Made by a program: the position numbers and the translations under genes. Positions 52,269 to 61,275 of a DNA stretch of 64,000 nucleotides are shown here, piece by piece (the stretch's first letter is position 1; every line of letters begins with the position of its first letter). Below the pieces are notes generated by a model. It saw nothing but the letters and a program-made list of their open reading frames with translations. It searched no databases and was not told where the DNA came from. This stretch comes from Sulfurimonas lithotrophica (GTDB lineage: Bacteria; Campylobacterota; Campylobacteria; Campylobacterales; Sulfurimonadaceae), in NCBI RefSeq assembly GCF_009258225.1, contig NZ_CP043617.1:930001-994000 (forward strand), in the 5' to 3' direction.

Positions 52269-53133
52269 ATTTTTTACGTTTCTCCCATAAGCTTTTACGC
52301 GATATACCTAGTTTTTTAGATAACTCTGTATCCGGAAATTTATTTTGATAATTCAGTACGATAAATTTTACATAATCCTCAATAGGAAGTATCTCTCCTT
52401 GGTCAAAAATATTGTTTTCGCTTTTTATTTCTATTATATTATAATCGATATCATCTATTTTATCGCTACTTGCCACAATGGCTTGTTTATCTGCTATAGC
52501 TTCAAAAAATGCCTTTTTCTCACTTTTTTTAAGTGACTGATAATCAATTATGTAAAGGATTGTATTCGGTCCGGTTGCATTTATTTCGGCCAGTGCTTTT
52601 GGATCTGTTAAAGTAACAAAACTTAAAGCCTTGTTTTTTACACGCGCGTGTTCAAATGCAAAGGCATCTGCATTTTTTACAAAACCGGATGATATAAACA
52701 CAGGAAGTTCAATATCTTCATGGTTGTAGTCGTTTGATATATTGGAAAAAGAGTGACTTAGGTATTTTTCATAAGCAATATTACGTTTTTTAACTTTTTC
52801 GTAGTCTTGATAATGATTTATCTTTCTTACAAGCTCTTCAATCATAAAAGGTTTTAAAATATAATCTTTAGCCCCTGCAGCAAGAGGTTTTGATACCGTA
52901 TCGTTTGATATATAAGAAACCATCAATATTATAATAGAATTTTTAAACGTATCTATTACCGGATTAAAGTCTTGCCCGTTGATGTTTGTCGATAGCAGCA
53001 CTACATCATAGTTATTGCTTTTAATTGCATCTCTGGTTGAAGTACACATTTCACATACATGTCCTAAGTCACCTAGCTTTGTAGCTATACTTTGTGCTAA
53101 ATATACTTCATTTTCTATAATTAATATCTTCAA
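52246..53133 (-). CDS. atypical response regulator, HP1021/CemR (Cj1608) homologue
   Basis: A 295-residue protein: receiver-like domain (1-120), a middle region without ATPase motifs, and a C-terminal Fis-type helix-turn-helix (ELSKKLGISRKSLWEKRKKY). The phospho-acceptor Asp is replaced by S48 (VVLLSTNING), while the Lys of LKPF remains. Length, Asp-to-Ser change and ispDF neighbourhood match HP1021 of Helicobacter and Cj1608, which control replication initiation and metabolic or redox genes independently of phosphorylation. Only two cysteines, C27 and C30, are present. The start is TTG 53133, 18 bases after ispDF. Confidence 0.87.
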   Translation of the reverse strand: MKILIIENEVYLAQSIATKLGDLGHVCEMCTSTRDAIKSNNYDVVLLSTNINGQDFNPVIDTFKNSIIILMVSYISNDTVSKPLAAGAKDYILKPFMIEELVRKINHYQDYEKVKKRNIAYEKYLSHSFSNISNDYNHEDIELPVFISSGFVKNADAFAFEHARVKNKALSFVTLTDPKALAEINATGPNTILYIIDYQSLKKSEKKAFFEAIADKQAIVASSDKIDDIDYNIIEIKSENNIFDQGEILPIEDYVKFIVLNYQNKFPDTELSKKLGISRKSLWEKRKKYDIVKKK

Positions 53134-53151
53134 AATACTTTACCCTTATTC

Positions 53152-54276
53152 TTATTTTATTTTTTGCCAATCAAAATATTTTAAATTAGCATTAGCTATT
53201 ACTCCAACACCCTCGGCTCGACCTATAAAACCGAGCTTTTCAGTTGTTGTAGCTTTTACGTTAACTCTTTGCATCTCACAATGTAAAATTTTTGCCAAAG
53301 TTTCTCTAATCTGCATTTTATATTTTCCTATACGAGGTTTTTGAGCAGCTATGGTTATATCTACGTTCACAATGATAAACCCGTAACTATATATTTTTTT
53401 TACTACAAGTTTTAAAAGTTCTTTTGAATCGATACCTTTATATTTGTCATCATTGTCAGGAAACATCATACCTATATCGCCCATTCCGGATGCACCAAGT
53501 AATGCATCTATAAGAGCATGTATAACTACATCTCCGTCACTGTGAGCTTTAAATCCAAAATCTGAATCAATTTTTACACCGCCTAGATACATTTCACCCT
53601 TGTCATCAAACGCATGTACGTCAAAACCGTTTCCGCTTAATGTGTCATTTGATGGAGCTTCAAGGCAAGGTATCTTGTTCAAATCGCCAATATAGGTAAT
53701 TTTATGTGCAGCTTCATCACCTTGGATAAATTCTCTTGTACCCCCTGAATCAATAATGGCACTACTCTCATCCGTAAACTCTTTATCCGTATTTAATGCC
53801 GATCTGAGTGAAGATGTTTTTGATAATTGGGGAGTTTGAATACGTTTTACTTTGTTTCTGTCTATGGTGTCGTTATCATATACTATTGTATCATTTACGG
53901 GTAAGTACGGAACGATGCAGTCTGCATCCGAAGATAGTGATATGATTTTGTTTAAAAATGAATTATCTATACAGGATCTTGCTATATCACTTACTAATAC
54001 ATAATCTGTTTCTACGAATTTCAAAGAGTTTTTAAGTGATTGCTGACGGGTATCTCCGCCCTCTGCATATGTGAAGTTACCGTAGTTTTTCATAAACTCT
54101 ATATCTTCTTTTGAAGATGAAATTATGATTTTACTGAAAAAACCTGTCTTTTGCAGTTTGTTTGCTACGAAATACCACAGTGGATCGTGACCAATTCTAA
54201 GCCATTGTTTTTTAATATCTAACTCAAATCGGCTAGAACTGCCTGCTGAGAGTAAGACTAACGTTAAGTCTCTCAA
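53152..54276 (-). CDS. ispDF: bifunctional IspD/IspF enzyme of the MEP isoprenoid pathway
   Basis: A 374-residue fusion. The IspD part (about 1-205) has LVLLSAGSSSRF and the KKQWL Lys, for CDP-methylerythritol formation. The IspF part (about 212-374) starts with GNGFDVHAF and has AHSDGDVVIHALIDALLGA with the metal-binding Asp/His, for cyclisation. IspE is not in this window. Such fusions are typical of Alpha- and Campylobacterota. The start is TTG 54276 with GGGG ten bases upstream. It heads the four-gene operon ending at pgpA. Confidence 0.93.
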   Translation of the reverse strand: MRDLTLVLLSAGSSSRFELDIKKQWLRIGHDPLWYFVANKLQKTGFFSKIIISSSKEDIEFMKNYGNFTYAEGGDTRQQSLKNSLKFVETDYVLVSDIARSCIDNSFLNKIISLSSDADCIVPYLPVNDTIVYDNDTIDRNKVKRIQTPQLSKTSSLRSALNTDKEFTDESSAIIDSGGTREFIQGDEAAHKITYIGDLNKIPCLEAPSNDTLSGNGFDVHAFDDKGEMYLGGVKIDSDFGFKAHSDGDVVIHALIDALLGASGMGDIGMMFPDNDDKYKGIDSKELLKLVVKKIYSYGFIIVNVDITIAAQKPRIGKYKMQIRETLAKILHCEMQRVNVKATTTEKLGFIGRAEGVGVIANANLKYFDWQKIK

Positions 54277-54411
54277 AAAATAACCCCATAAAAACTAAGT
54301 GTTACAAAATTATACATCTTATAAACTTTGGCAATCTTGAAACGCATATATTTTTTAATATTTTCATGTTTGTATAATGGTGTTTTTTTGGATATATCAA
54401 TAATAAAAAGT

Positions 54412-54424
54412 GTGATATAATCAC
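54412..54424. promoter_or_regulatory. -10 box inside a palindrome directly before ubiD
   Basis: GTGATATAATCAC has five-base arms around ATA and contains TATAAT at 54416-54421, ending six bases before ATG 54428. If this promoter is used the ubiD message is leaderless; the ATG has no ribosome site. Another TATAAT at 54373-54378 could give a 43-base leader. Confidence 0.45.
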
Positions 54425-54427
54425 GCT

Positions 54428-56242
54428 ATGAAAAATACTATCAATTTACTAAAAAAATACAATGAATTAACAGTTATAGATACACCGCTTGATATCTATT
54501 TGGAAATCCCGCACTTGGCATATGCAGAGGTTAAAAAAGAGGATGGGGGAAAAGCTCTTTTATTTACCAATGTTATAGAAGAAAAAACCGGTAAAAAATT
54601 TGATGAACCCGTACTTATGAACTTGTTTGGCTCTTACAAAAGATGTGAATTGCTTTTTGGTCGCACTATAGAATCAGTTGCAGATGAGATTACAAAACTT
54701 CTTCATATGAAACCACCCTCAGGTCTTAGAGACAAAATATCTATGGCAAGTGAATTGTTTAATTTGAAAAACATATTTCCAAAACGCTTAAAAGGCAAGG
54801 GTGCATGTCAAGAGATTGTATATAAAGATGAAGACGTAGATCTTTCACGCATACCTGTACTTACGACATGGGAGCAAGACGGTGGACCGTTTATAACAAT
54901 GGGACAGGTTTATACGCAGTCGCTTGACGGTGAAATGGTTAATCTTGGAATGTATAGACTTCAAGTATATAACAAAGATACTTTGGGAATGCACTGGCAG
55001 ATACATAAAGACTCTTCACACTTTTTTGATCAGTATCAAAAAGCAGGTAAAAAGATGCCCGTTTCAGTTGCAATAGGTGGAGACCCTCTCTATACTTGGT
55101 GTGCTACGGCTCCTCTTCCATATGGTGTAAATGAACTTTTAATGTACGGTCTTATTACTAAAAAACCTGCGCAGCTTGTAAAATCGCTTACAACACCGCT
55201 TTATGTACCAAAAGATGTTGATTATGTTATTGAGGGTTGGGTCGATACAGAGCAGTTAAAACTTGAAGGTCCTTTTGGAGACCATACAGGTTATTATACT
55301 TTAGAAGAGATGTATCCGTGTATGAAAGTAAGTGCTATCACAACCAAGAAAAAACCTACTTTCCTAGCTACGGTAGTTGGTAAACCGCCATTGGAAGATA
55401 AGTATATGGGTTGGGCAACAGGAAAAATATTTTTTCCGCTTTTAAAAACAACGGCACCTGATCTAATTGATTATCATATGCCTGAGAACGCAGGTTTTCA
55501 TAACCTCATTTTGGCAAAAATGCAACCACTTTATAAAGGACATGCTAAACAATTTATGCATGCATTTTGGGGAGCAGGGCAGATGAGTTTTGTAAAACAT
55601 GCAATTTTCTTGGATGAAAATGCTCCTAAATTAGAAAATTATGAGGCATTAACGACATATATTTTAAACAGGTTTACTCCAAAATCTCTTTTTATATCCG
55701 AGGGTATTCTGGATGCACTTGATCATTCGTCTCCCGAAGAATTAGTCGGTGGAAAGTTAGGTATAGATGCAACTGCGGCACATAAAGTTGAAGCTCCAAA
55801 TCTTCTCAGTGATGAAGATTTGTTAAACCAAGTAAAAGAGTTGATTCCGGATGCAGTTGATTTGCATCAGTTTATGAGACGTACAAAAAATCCTATAACC
55901 GTAATAAGCATCAATAAAACAAAAAATGTAAAAGAGTATTTTGAAGCTCTTGTTCCTTTAAGTACAAATATCCGTATAGTTGTATTTATTGATAATAAAG
56001 CCAATGATGTTTTTAATTCATATATGACAATTTGGAGGGTTACAAATAATATTGATGCACTAAGAGATATTTTTATATCCGGACTTATGGTCGGAGTAGA
56101 TGCTACAAATAAAAACTCACTTGACGGTTTTAGCAGAAGATGGCCGGATGATGTTGACTGCACTCCAAGTGTTATTGAAAGACTCAAAGAAAAAGGTGTA
56201 TGGGACTTTTCTGACAAACTACATAAGAAGTATCAAATATAG
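54428..56242 (+). CDS. ubiD: UbiD-family decarboxylase (menaquinone biosynthesis)
   Basis: A 604-residue prenylated-FMN-dependent decarboxylase. It contains family landmarks such as LFTNV, FGSYKR, a central DGGPFITMGQVYTQS, QIHKDSSHFF, EGPFGDHTGYYTLEE and the KPPLEDKYMGWATGKIFFPLL region. Campylobacterota make menaquinone by the futalosine route, whose last decarboxylation uses a UbiD-type enzyme, so that is its likely role. A partner UbiX is not in this window. The start lacks a ribosome site (see the adjacent palindrome). Confidence 0.92.
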   Translation: MKNTINLLKKYNELTVIDTPLDIYLEIPHLAYAEVKKEDGGKALLFTNVIEEKTGKKFDEPVLMNLFGSYKRCELLFGRTIESVADEITKLLHMKPPSGLRDKISMASELFNLKNIFPKRLKGKGACQEIVYKDEDVDLSRIPVLTTWEQDGGPFITMGQVYTQSLDGEMVNLGMYRLQVYNKDTLGMHWQIHKDSSHFFDQYQKAGKKMPVSVAIGGDPLYTWCATAPLPYGVNELLMYGLITKKPAQLVKSLTTPLYVPKDVDYVIEGWVDTEQLKLEGPFGDHTGYYTLEEMYPCMKVSAITTKKKPTFLATVVGKPPLEDKYMGWATGKIFFPLLKTTAPDLIDYHMPENAGFHNLILAKMQPLYKGHAKQFMHAFWGAGQMSFVKHAIFLDENAPKLENYEALTTYILNRFTPKSLFISEGILDALDHSSPEELVGGKLGIDATAAHKVEAPNLLSDEDLLNQVKELIPDAVDLHQFMRRTKNPITVISINKTKNVKEYFEALVPLSTNIRIVVFIDNKANDVFNSYMTIWRVTNNIDALRDIFISGLMVGVDATNKNSLDGFSRRWPDDVDCTPSVIERLKEKGVWDFSDKLHKKYQI

Positions 56243-56326
56243 TTAAAAAATAATTTTGTTTTTTAACTATTAAGGTGCATATAATATTTTGTAATGTACT
56301 ATAGCCATTATATTTTAAGGTCAATT

Positions 56327-56680
56327 ATGAAAAAAGCTTTTTTTATTATTATCTCAATATTTTTCTTCACGGTTATACCATCTCAAGCTGCACTTTACAA
56401 GGGACAAAAAGTATATTCAAAGGTTTGTATGAAGTGCCATACTAACGGTGAAGCATTCGTATCAAATAAAAAGCAAAAAGAATGGAACTCCCTTATGAAA
56501 AACAAGGGGAAAAAGTTAGCTGAACTACACTTAATATCAGAAGATTTTAAAAAAGAAAAACAATATCAAAAATATAAAAAATATTTTGAAGGAAACGAAT
56601 TTAAGAAAAAATCTAAACATTTAAAGCAGTTTTTAGTAGAGTATGCTAAAGACAGTGGAAATGTACCTGCTTGCAACTAA
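56327..56680 (+). CDS. small c-type cytochrome-like protein
   Basis: A 117-residue exported protein. The signal peptide (1-21, cleaved after SQA) is followed by a single haem site CMKCH at about residues 33-37; the rest is Lys-rich and helical, with one Cys at the end (VPACN). It is unrelated in sequence to the cytochromes at 1794 and 42988. A distal ligand is not obvious. I chose ATG 56327, where AAGG lies upstream and the signal begins (MKKAFF), over the ATG 11 codons earlier. Confidence 0.75.
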   Translation: MKKAFFIIISIFFFTVIPSQAALYKGQKVYSKVCMKCHTNGEAFVSNKKQKEWNSLMKNKGKKLAELHLISEDFKKEKQYQKYKKYFEGNEFKKKSKHLKQFLVEYAKDSGNVPACN

Positions 56681-56725
56681 CTTAACTATAGTCTATAAAA
56701 ATTTTGTAATCTCCCTTTATTTAGC

Positions 56726-56731
56726 TAAAAT
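56726..56731 (+). promoter_or_regulatory. -10 box of argH
   Basis: TAAAAT 32 bases before ATG 56764, with TTTGTA at 56703-56708 as a weak -35 at 17-base spacing. An AGAGGA ribosome site follows. Confidence 0.4.
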
Positions 56732-56763
56732 ACGAAACTTATTTTCTTAGAGGATATATTAAT

Positions 56764-58149
56764 ATGGAAAAAATGTGGTCGGGTCGTTTTTCACAATCTG
56801 CGTCGTCTCTTTTAGATGAATTTAATGCATCTATTATGTTTGACAGAGAACTTTATATAGAAGATATAGAAGGCTCTATCGCTCATGCTACTATGTTACA
56901 AAAGCAGGGAATATTAACGCAAAAAGAATTAGAAAATATAATTACGGGTTTAAATCAAGTCCGCTCAGAAATTGAGAGTGGTGAATTTAAGTGGAATATA
57001 TCGGACGAAGATTTACATATGGGTATTGAAAAGCGTCTAACCGTGCTTATAGGGGATGCCGGTAAAAAACTTCATACTGCACGTAGTAGAAATGATCAAG
57101 TTGCAGTTGATTTTCGTCGTTGGACACTAAAAAAGAACCTCGCTATAGTAGAGGCTATTAAAAAGCTAATGGCAGAAATTTTAGTAGTTGCCAAGCAACA
57201 TACAGAGACTTTAATTCCGGGTATGACACATTTACAACATGCACAACCTACTAACTTCGGGTTTCATCTTGGAGCATATCTTTCAATGTTTAAGCGTGAT
57301 ATTGCAAGATTTGAAGACTCTTTTAAAAGAAATAATATCTCTCCTCTTGGTTGTGCGGCACTAGCAGGTACGCCACATAACGTAGATAGAAAAATGACAG
57401 CAGAACTACTTGGTTTTGATAGTGTAAGTACAAATTGTTTAGATACCGTAAGTGACAGAGATTTTGCTTTGGAGATTTTATTTAACATCTCTACAATGAT
57501 GATGCATATCTCACGCCTCAGTGAAGAGCTTATTATGTGGAGTTCTTACGAATTTGGGTTTGTAGAATTAAGTGATGAATACTCAACCGGAAGTTCAATT
57601 ATGCCACAAAAGAAAAATCCTGACGTACCTGAGCTTCTTCGTGGAAAAACAGGACGTGTATATGGTTCTTTAATGGGACTTTTAACCGTAATGAAAGGTC
57701 TTCCGCTAGCATATAATAAAGATACTCAAGAAGATAAAGAGGGTGTGTTTGATGCAGTAAAAACTGCTGAAATATCACTAGAGATTTTAAAAGAAGCTAT
57801 TAAAACTATGGAAGTAAAACCACATAATATGGAAAAAGCTTGTGCTATAGGGCATTTAAGTGCTACGGATTTGGCTGATTATCTAGTTGAAAAATGCGAT
57901 ATTCCATTTCGTGAAGCTCATTTTATTACGGGTCGTGCCGTTGCAAAAGGTGAAGAGTTAAACACAGACTTAAGCCAGATGGAATTCAAATATCTTAAAG
58001 AGATAGATGAAAGAATCAAAGAAGACGTAATGGAGTATTTAGTGTTACGTAACTCTATGAATGCAAGAACTTCAGAGGGTGGAACCGCTACAAAAAGAAC
58101 AAAAGAACAATTGGCATATTTTAAAGATTTTTTAGAAGGAAAAAACTAA
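56764..58149 (+). CDS. argH: argininosuccinate lyase
   Basis: A 461-residue enzyme of the fumarase/aspartase superfamily that splits argininosuccinate into arginine and fumarate. The superfamily signature [12 protein letters not shown] is at about 278-289; [13 protein letters not shown] and [10 protein letters not shown] carry conserved substrate and catalytic residues. An AGAGGA site precedes ATG 56764. Its stop overlaps the start of the OsmC gene by one base. Confidence 0.96.
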   Translation: MEKMWSGRFSQSASSLLDEFNASIMFDRELYIEDIEGSIAHATMLQKQGILTQKELENIITGLNQVRSEIESGEFKWNISDEDLHMGIEKRLTVLIGDAGKKLHTARSRNDQVAVDFRRWTLKKNLAIVEAIKKLMAEILVVAKQHTETLIPGMTHLQHAQPTNFGFHLGAYLSMFKRDIARFEDSFKRNNISPLGCAALAGTPHNVDRKMTAELLGFDSVSTNCLDTVSDRDFALEILFNISTMMMHISRLSEELIMWSSYEFGFVELSDEYSTGSSIMPQKKNPDVPELLRGKTGRVYGSLMGLLTVMKGLPLAYNKDTQEDKEGVFDAVKTAEISLEILKEAIKTMEVKPHNMEKACAIGHLSATDLADYLVEKCDIPFREAHFITGRAVAKGEELNTDLSQMEFKYLKEIDERIKEDVMEYLVLRNSMNARTSEGGTATKRTKEQLAYFKDFLEGKN

Positions 58150-58616
58150 TGAAAGTCACAGTCTCTCATCAAAATGATATGAAATTTGAAGCTAAGACTT
58201 CAAAAAGCAGTTTTATAATCGATTGTCCTACTATTTCACCGGTTGAATATTTTTTATCCGGACTTATAACATGTAGTGCTACAGATATTATATTGATACC
58301 AAAAAATCAAGGTAAATCTGTGACTGATTTGGTTGTAGAAGGTGATGTTATTCGTGCCGAACCGCATCCGGCGAAGTTTGACAAACTGCATCTAACATAC
58401 AGTTTTAACTCAGATGCAGATGATGATACACAAGCTGCACGCTGGGTAATGGCTTCTCTTGAGACATATTGCTCAACTATCAATACTATACGCGATACTA
58501 CGCAGATTACTTACACGATTATCCACAATGGTAAGACTATCCGTGAAAACGAAAAGATGATATCAGGCGGTGGTTCAAATATAGATCTTGGTGATATATC
58601 AGGATGTCCGTCTTAA
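58149..58616 (+). CDS. OsmC/Ohr-family protein
   Basis: A 155-residue protein of the OsmC fold, probably a thiol peroxidase for organic hydroperoxides. The two redox cysteines are at C42 (LITCSATDII) and C108 (LETYCSTINTI), at the family's usual spacing. No signal peptide is present. It shares a transcript with argH (one-base overlap) without an obvious metabolic link. A true hydroperoxide reductase and an OsmC-like protein of other function cannot be told apart from sequence alone. Confidence 0.85.
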   Translation: MKVTVSHQNDMKFEAKTSKSSFIIDCPTISPVEYFLSGLITCSATDIILIPKNQGKSVTDLVVEGDVIRAEPHPAKFDKLHLTYSFNSDADDDTQAARWVMASLETYCSTINTIRDTTQITYTIIHNGKTIRENEKMISGGGSNIDLGDISGCPS

Positions 58617-58620
58617 TATT

Positions 58621-59784
58621 TTAACTTCCGTAAATCTCATTATACGCAGCCATACGTTTAGAAACTTTTTTTAAGTAGCGTTTTGGCTCATCAAACCTTA
58701 AATTTTGTAATAGTTTAGCGTAAACTTCTTGAGGTGATAGTTTATTTATTATCGGTGCAGCTTTATTCATATTGTATTCTTTTGTAAAAGCATATGCTAT
58801 ATTCCCCGTACCGGTATTATATGCTGCAATTGTGCAGTAGAGCCTACTATCTGGATTTTTGATTTTTCTTAAATACTTATAATATAAAATATGTAAGTAT
58901 GCACTTCCCATTTTGATGTTATTTTTAGAGTTGTAAAGGTAAGCTCCAGATACAAGTTTATCCTGATTGTATAAAAACTTATATGTATCACGACCGGCAG
59001 TATTTGGAACTATCTGCATTAATCCATATGCCGGTACGTGACTGCGTGCACGTGGATTAAAGCTACTCTCAGAATGTATAACGGCAAAAATTAGAGGTTT
59101 TGGCAGTTTACGTTTTTTAGCATGTTCTTTTACGTCGGCAAGGTATATTTTGGAACGTTTAATCATAGTATCGTTTGGTAGTTTTACTACTACACTGTAA
59201 ATTTTTGCATGTTTTAATTTCTTAGATTCTATAACATCTATTTTTGAATCCGATATATGTTTGTTAACATATTTTTTTACAGAATTTTCAGTAGGTTTTT
59301 TATCAAATACTACCGTTGAGAGTATAGGTTTGTTATCCACTTTTGAATCTTTTATGTCAAAAGGTTTTGCTATTTCAGATAACTTTTTCTCCAGCCCATC
59401 ATTTTCTTGGAGAGTTTTTGTGTCTATTGTTACGGCTTTGGCAAGGGCAATTTGTAGGTTTCTTTTAGCCTCGTCTTCCGAAGCGGCTATAGTTTCAAGG
59501 GTTATTATATTGTCTTTAAAATTTACGTCTGAACGTGTTTTTTTGTCATCTGAGTATGATAACCAACTCTCCTGTGTTGAGAGTTTGGCATCATTCCAAA
59601 AAAGGTTTATCTCTTTTTTGTAGTCTTTATAAACTTTTGTTTGAGCTTTTTGATAAGCCTCAAACTCTGCTTCTTGAGATTGTTTATATCTGTTGAAATC
59701 CTCCATACTTTTTCTAAAATCATCAGCATTTAAAACAAATGCCAAAGAAAAAAGAAGCAATACAGCTAGGATTTTTTTTAGCAT
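58621..59784 (-). CDS. MltC-like lytic murein transglycosylase
   Basis: A 387-residue exported protein: signal peptide (about 1-20), an N-terminal DUF3393-like domain (about 25-210; DVNFKDNIITLETIAASEDEA) and a C-terminal SLT domain. The catalytic Glu lies in AVIHSESSFNPRA (near residue 240), followed by YGLMQIVPNTAG and AAYNTGTGNIAYAF. E. coli MltC has the same two domains but is a lipoprotein; here no lipobox Cys is present, so it is periplasmic or anchored by its signal helix. It overlaps the HIT gene stop by one base. Confidence 0.88.
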   Translation of the reverse strand: MLKKILAVLLLFSLAFVLNADDFRKSMEDFNRYKQSQEAEFEAYQKAQTKVYKDYKKEINLFWNDAKLSTQESWLSYSDDKKTRSDVNFKDNIITLETIAASEDEAKRNLQIALAKAVTIDTKTLQENDGLEKKLSEIAKPFDIKDSKVDNKPILSTVVFDKKPTENSVKKYVNKHISDSKIDVIESKKLKHAKIYSVVVKLPNDTMIKRSKIYLADVKEHAKKRKLPKPLIFAVIHSESSFNPRARSHVPAYGLMQIVPNTAGRDTYKFLYNQDKLVSGAYLYNSKNNIKMGSAYLHILYYKYLRKIKNPDSRLYCTIAAYNTGTGNIAYAFTKEYNMNKAAPIINKLSPQEVYAKLLQNLRFDEPKRYLKKVSKRMAAYNEIYGS

Positions 59785-60140
59785 CAGAAGTTATCTTTCG
59801 GGTTTGAATCGCTAAAGTGTCCCCATTTGAGTTTTGCACCGCCCAATATATGAAAATGCAGATGCTTGACTTCTTGTCCGCCATCATCCCCTATGTTTGT
59901 TATAACTCTGTAACCGGTATTGTCAATACCCATTTTCACTGCTATCTCTTTTATAAATTCCGTCATCCCGGACATAATAGATGCATCAACGTCATGGAAG
60001 CTGTCTACGTGTATTTTAGGTATAGCTAAAATATGTACAGGTGCCTTTGGATTGATGTCGTGAAATGCTAAAAAATCATCGTTTTCAGCTACTATATTTG
60101 ATGGAATTTCTTTATTAATTATTTTACAAAATAAACACAT
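59784..60140 (-). CDS. HIT family nucleotide-binding protein
   Basis: A 118-residue protein of the HINT branch of histidine-triad hydrolases. The triad is H93-L-H95-F-H97 (HLHFHILGG), and the N-terminal CLFCKIINKEIPS is typical; two Cys near the N-terminus could bind zinc. HINT proteins hydrolyse AMP-amine conjugates. AAAGGT precedes ATG 60140. It is cotranscribed with the transglycosylase and diverges from pheS. Confidence 0.92.
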   Translation of the reverse strand: MCLFCKIINKEIPSNIVAENDDFLAFHDINPKAPVHILAIPKIHVDSFHDVDASIMSGMTEFIKEIAVKMGIDNTGYRVITNIGDDGGQEVKHLHFHILGGAKLKWGHFSDSNPKDNF

Positions 60141-60244
60141 GTATTACCTTTATAGTCGAATTTTTACAATTGTATCATATATTTGTTGATGGTATATTTA
60201 TTGTGCTAGTAGATTTATACAAGCTATTTATAAATATTATTTAA

Positions 60245-60250
60245 GTATAA
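60245..60250 (+). promoter_or_regulatory. -10 box of the pheS-pheT-aroA operon
   Basis: A perfect TATAAT that would start transcription at about 60257. No matching -35 is visible. Confidence 0.55.
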
Positions 60251-60267
60251 TCCTTTCCAAATTTAAT

Positions 60268-61275
60268 ATGTGGGTGAGACTGTTGGAAGAATGGTATGAT
60301 GAGATAAAAAACGCCACTGCTGTTGAGCGTATAGAAGAGATAAGAATCTCCGTATTTGGTAAAAAAGGGATTTTAGCCGCAGAATTTGCTAAGATGAAAT
60401 CAGCACCAAACGAAGAAAAATCAAAAATAGCTAAAGAATTAAATACTCATAAAAGCTCTTTGATGGAACTACTGACAAATAAAAAAATAGAACTTCAAAC
60501 AAAAGAGTTAGAAGAAAAAATGAAAGAAGAGGGTATTGATGTCTCTTTATTTGGTACTAAAAGTGAAGCAGGTGCACTTCATCCGGTAATGGAAACCATG
60601 GATAGAATGGTTGAGTATTTTGTTGCTTTAAACTTTTCTGTAAAAACAGGAAACATAGTAGAAGACGATTTTCATAACTTTGAAGCATTAAACCTTCCAA
60701 AATATCATCCGGCTCGCGATATGCAAGATACTTTTTACTTTAAAGACGAGATGCTGCTTCGTACACATACGTCACCGGTACAGATTCGTACGATGATGAG
60801 CCAAAAACCACCGATTAGAATGATAGCACCGGGAGCTGTTTTTAGACGTGATTACGATATTACGCATACACCTATGTTTCACCAAATTGAAGGACTTTTA
60901 GTCGATGAAGAAGGTAAAGTTTCTTTTGCCAACTTAAAGTATATTATGGAAGATTTTTTAAAATATATGTTTGGTGATGTGGATGTAAGATTTCGCCCGT
61001 CTTTCTTCCCGTTCACGGAACCATCCTCAGAAGTTGATATCTCATGTGTTTTTTGTAAAGGTGACGGTTGTCGAGTTTGTTCACATACAGGTTGGATAGA
61101 GATTTTAGGCTGCGGTATAGTTGATCCAAATGTTTTTGAAGCAGTAGAATATGAAAATGTTAGCGGATATGCATTTGGTTTAGGTGTTGAGCGTATTGCA
61201 ATGCTTATACATCAAATAGGTGATTTACGTTCACTTTTTGAAGGAGATATTAAGTTGCTGGAGCAGTTTCAATGA
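60268..61275 (+). CDS. pheS: phenylalanyl-tRNA synthetase alpha subunit
   Basis: A class II synthetase alpha chain (335 residues from ATG 60268): N-terminal coiled coil, then the catalytic core with [48 protein letters not shown] (motif 2) and [11 protein letters not shown] (motif 3). It contains [12 protein letters not shown], a Cys-rich insertion that may bind zinc. The true start may be TTG 60283, which has GGGTGAG upstream and gives an LEEWYDEI beginning; the ATG lacks a ribosome site. It overlaps pheT by four bases. Confidence 0.95.
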   Translation: MWVRLLEEWYDEIKNATAVERIEEIRISVFGKKGILAAEFAKMKSAPNEEKSKIAKELNTHKSSLMELLTNKKIELQTKELEEKMKEEGIDVSLFGTKSEAGALHPVMETMDRMVEYFVALNFSVKTGNIVEDDFHNFEALNLPKYHPARDMQDTFYFKDEMLLRTHTSPVQIRTMMSQKPPIRMIAPGAVFRRDYDITHTPMFHQIEGLLVDEEGKVSFANLKYIMEDFLKYMFGDVDVRFRPSFFPFTEPSSEVDISCVFCKGDGCRVCSHTGWIEILGCGIVDPNVFEAVEYENVSGYAFGLGVERIAMLIHQIGDLRSLFEGDIKLLEQFQ

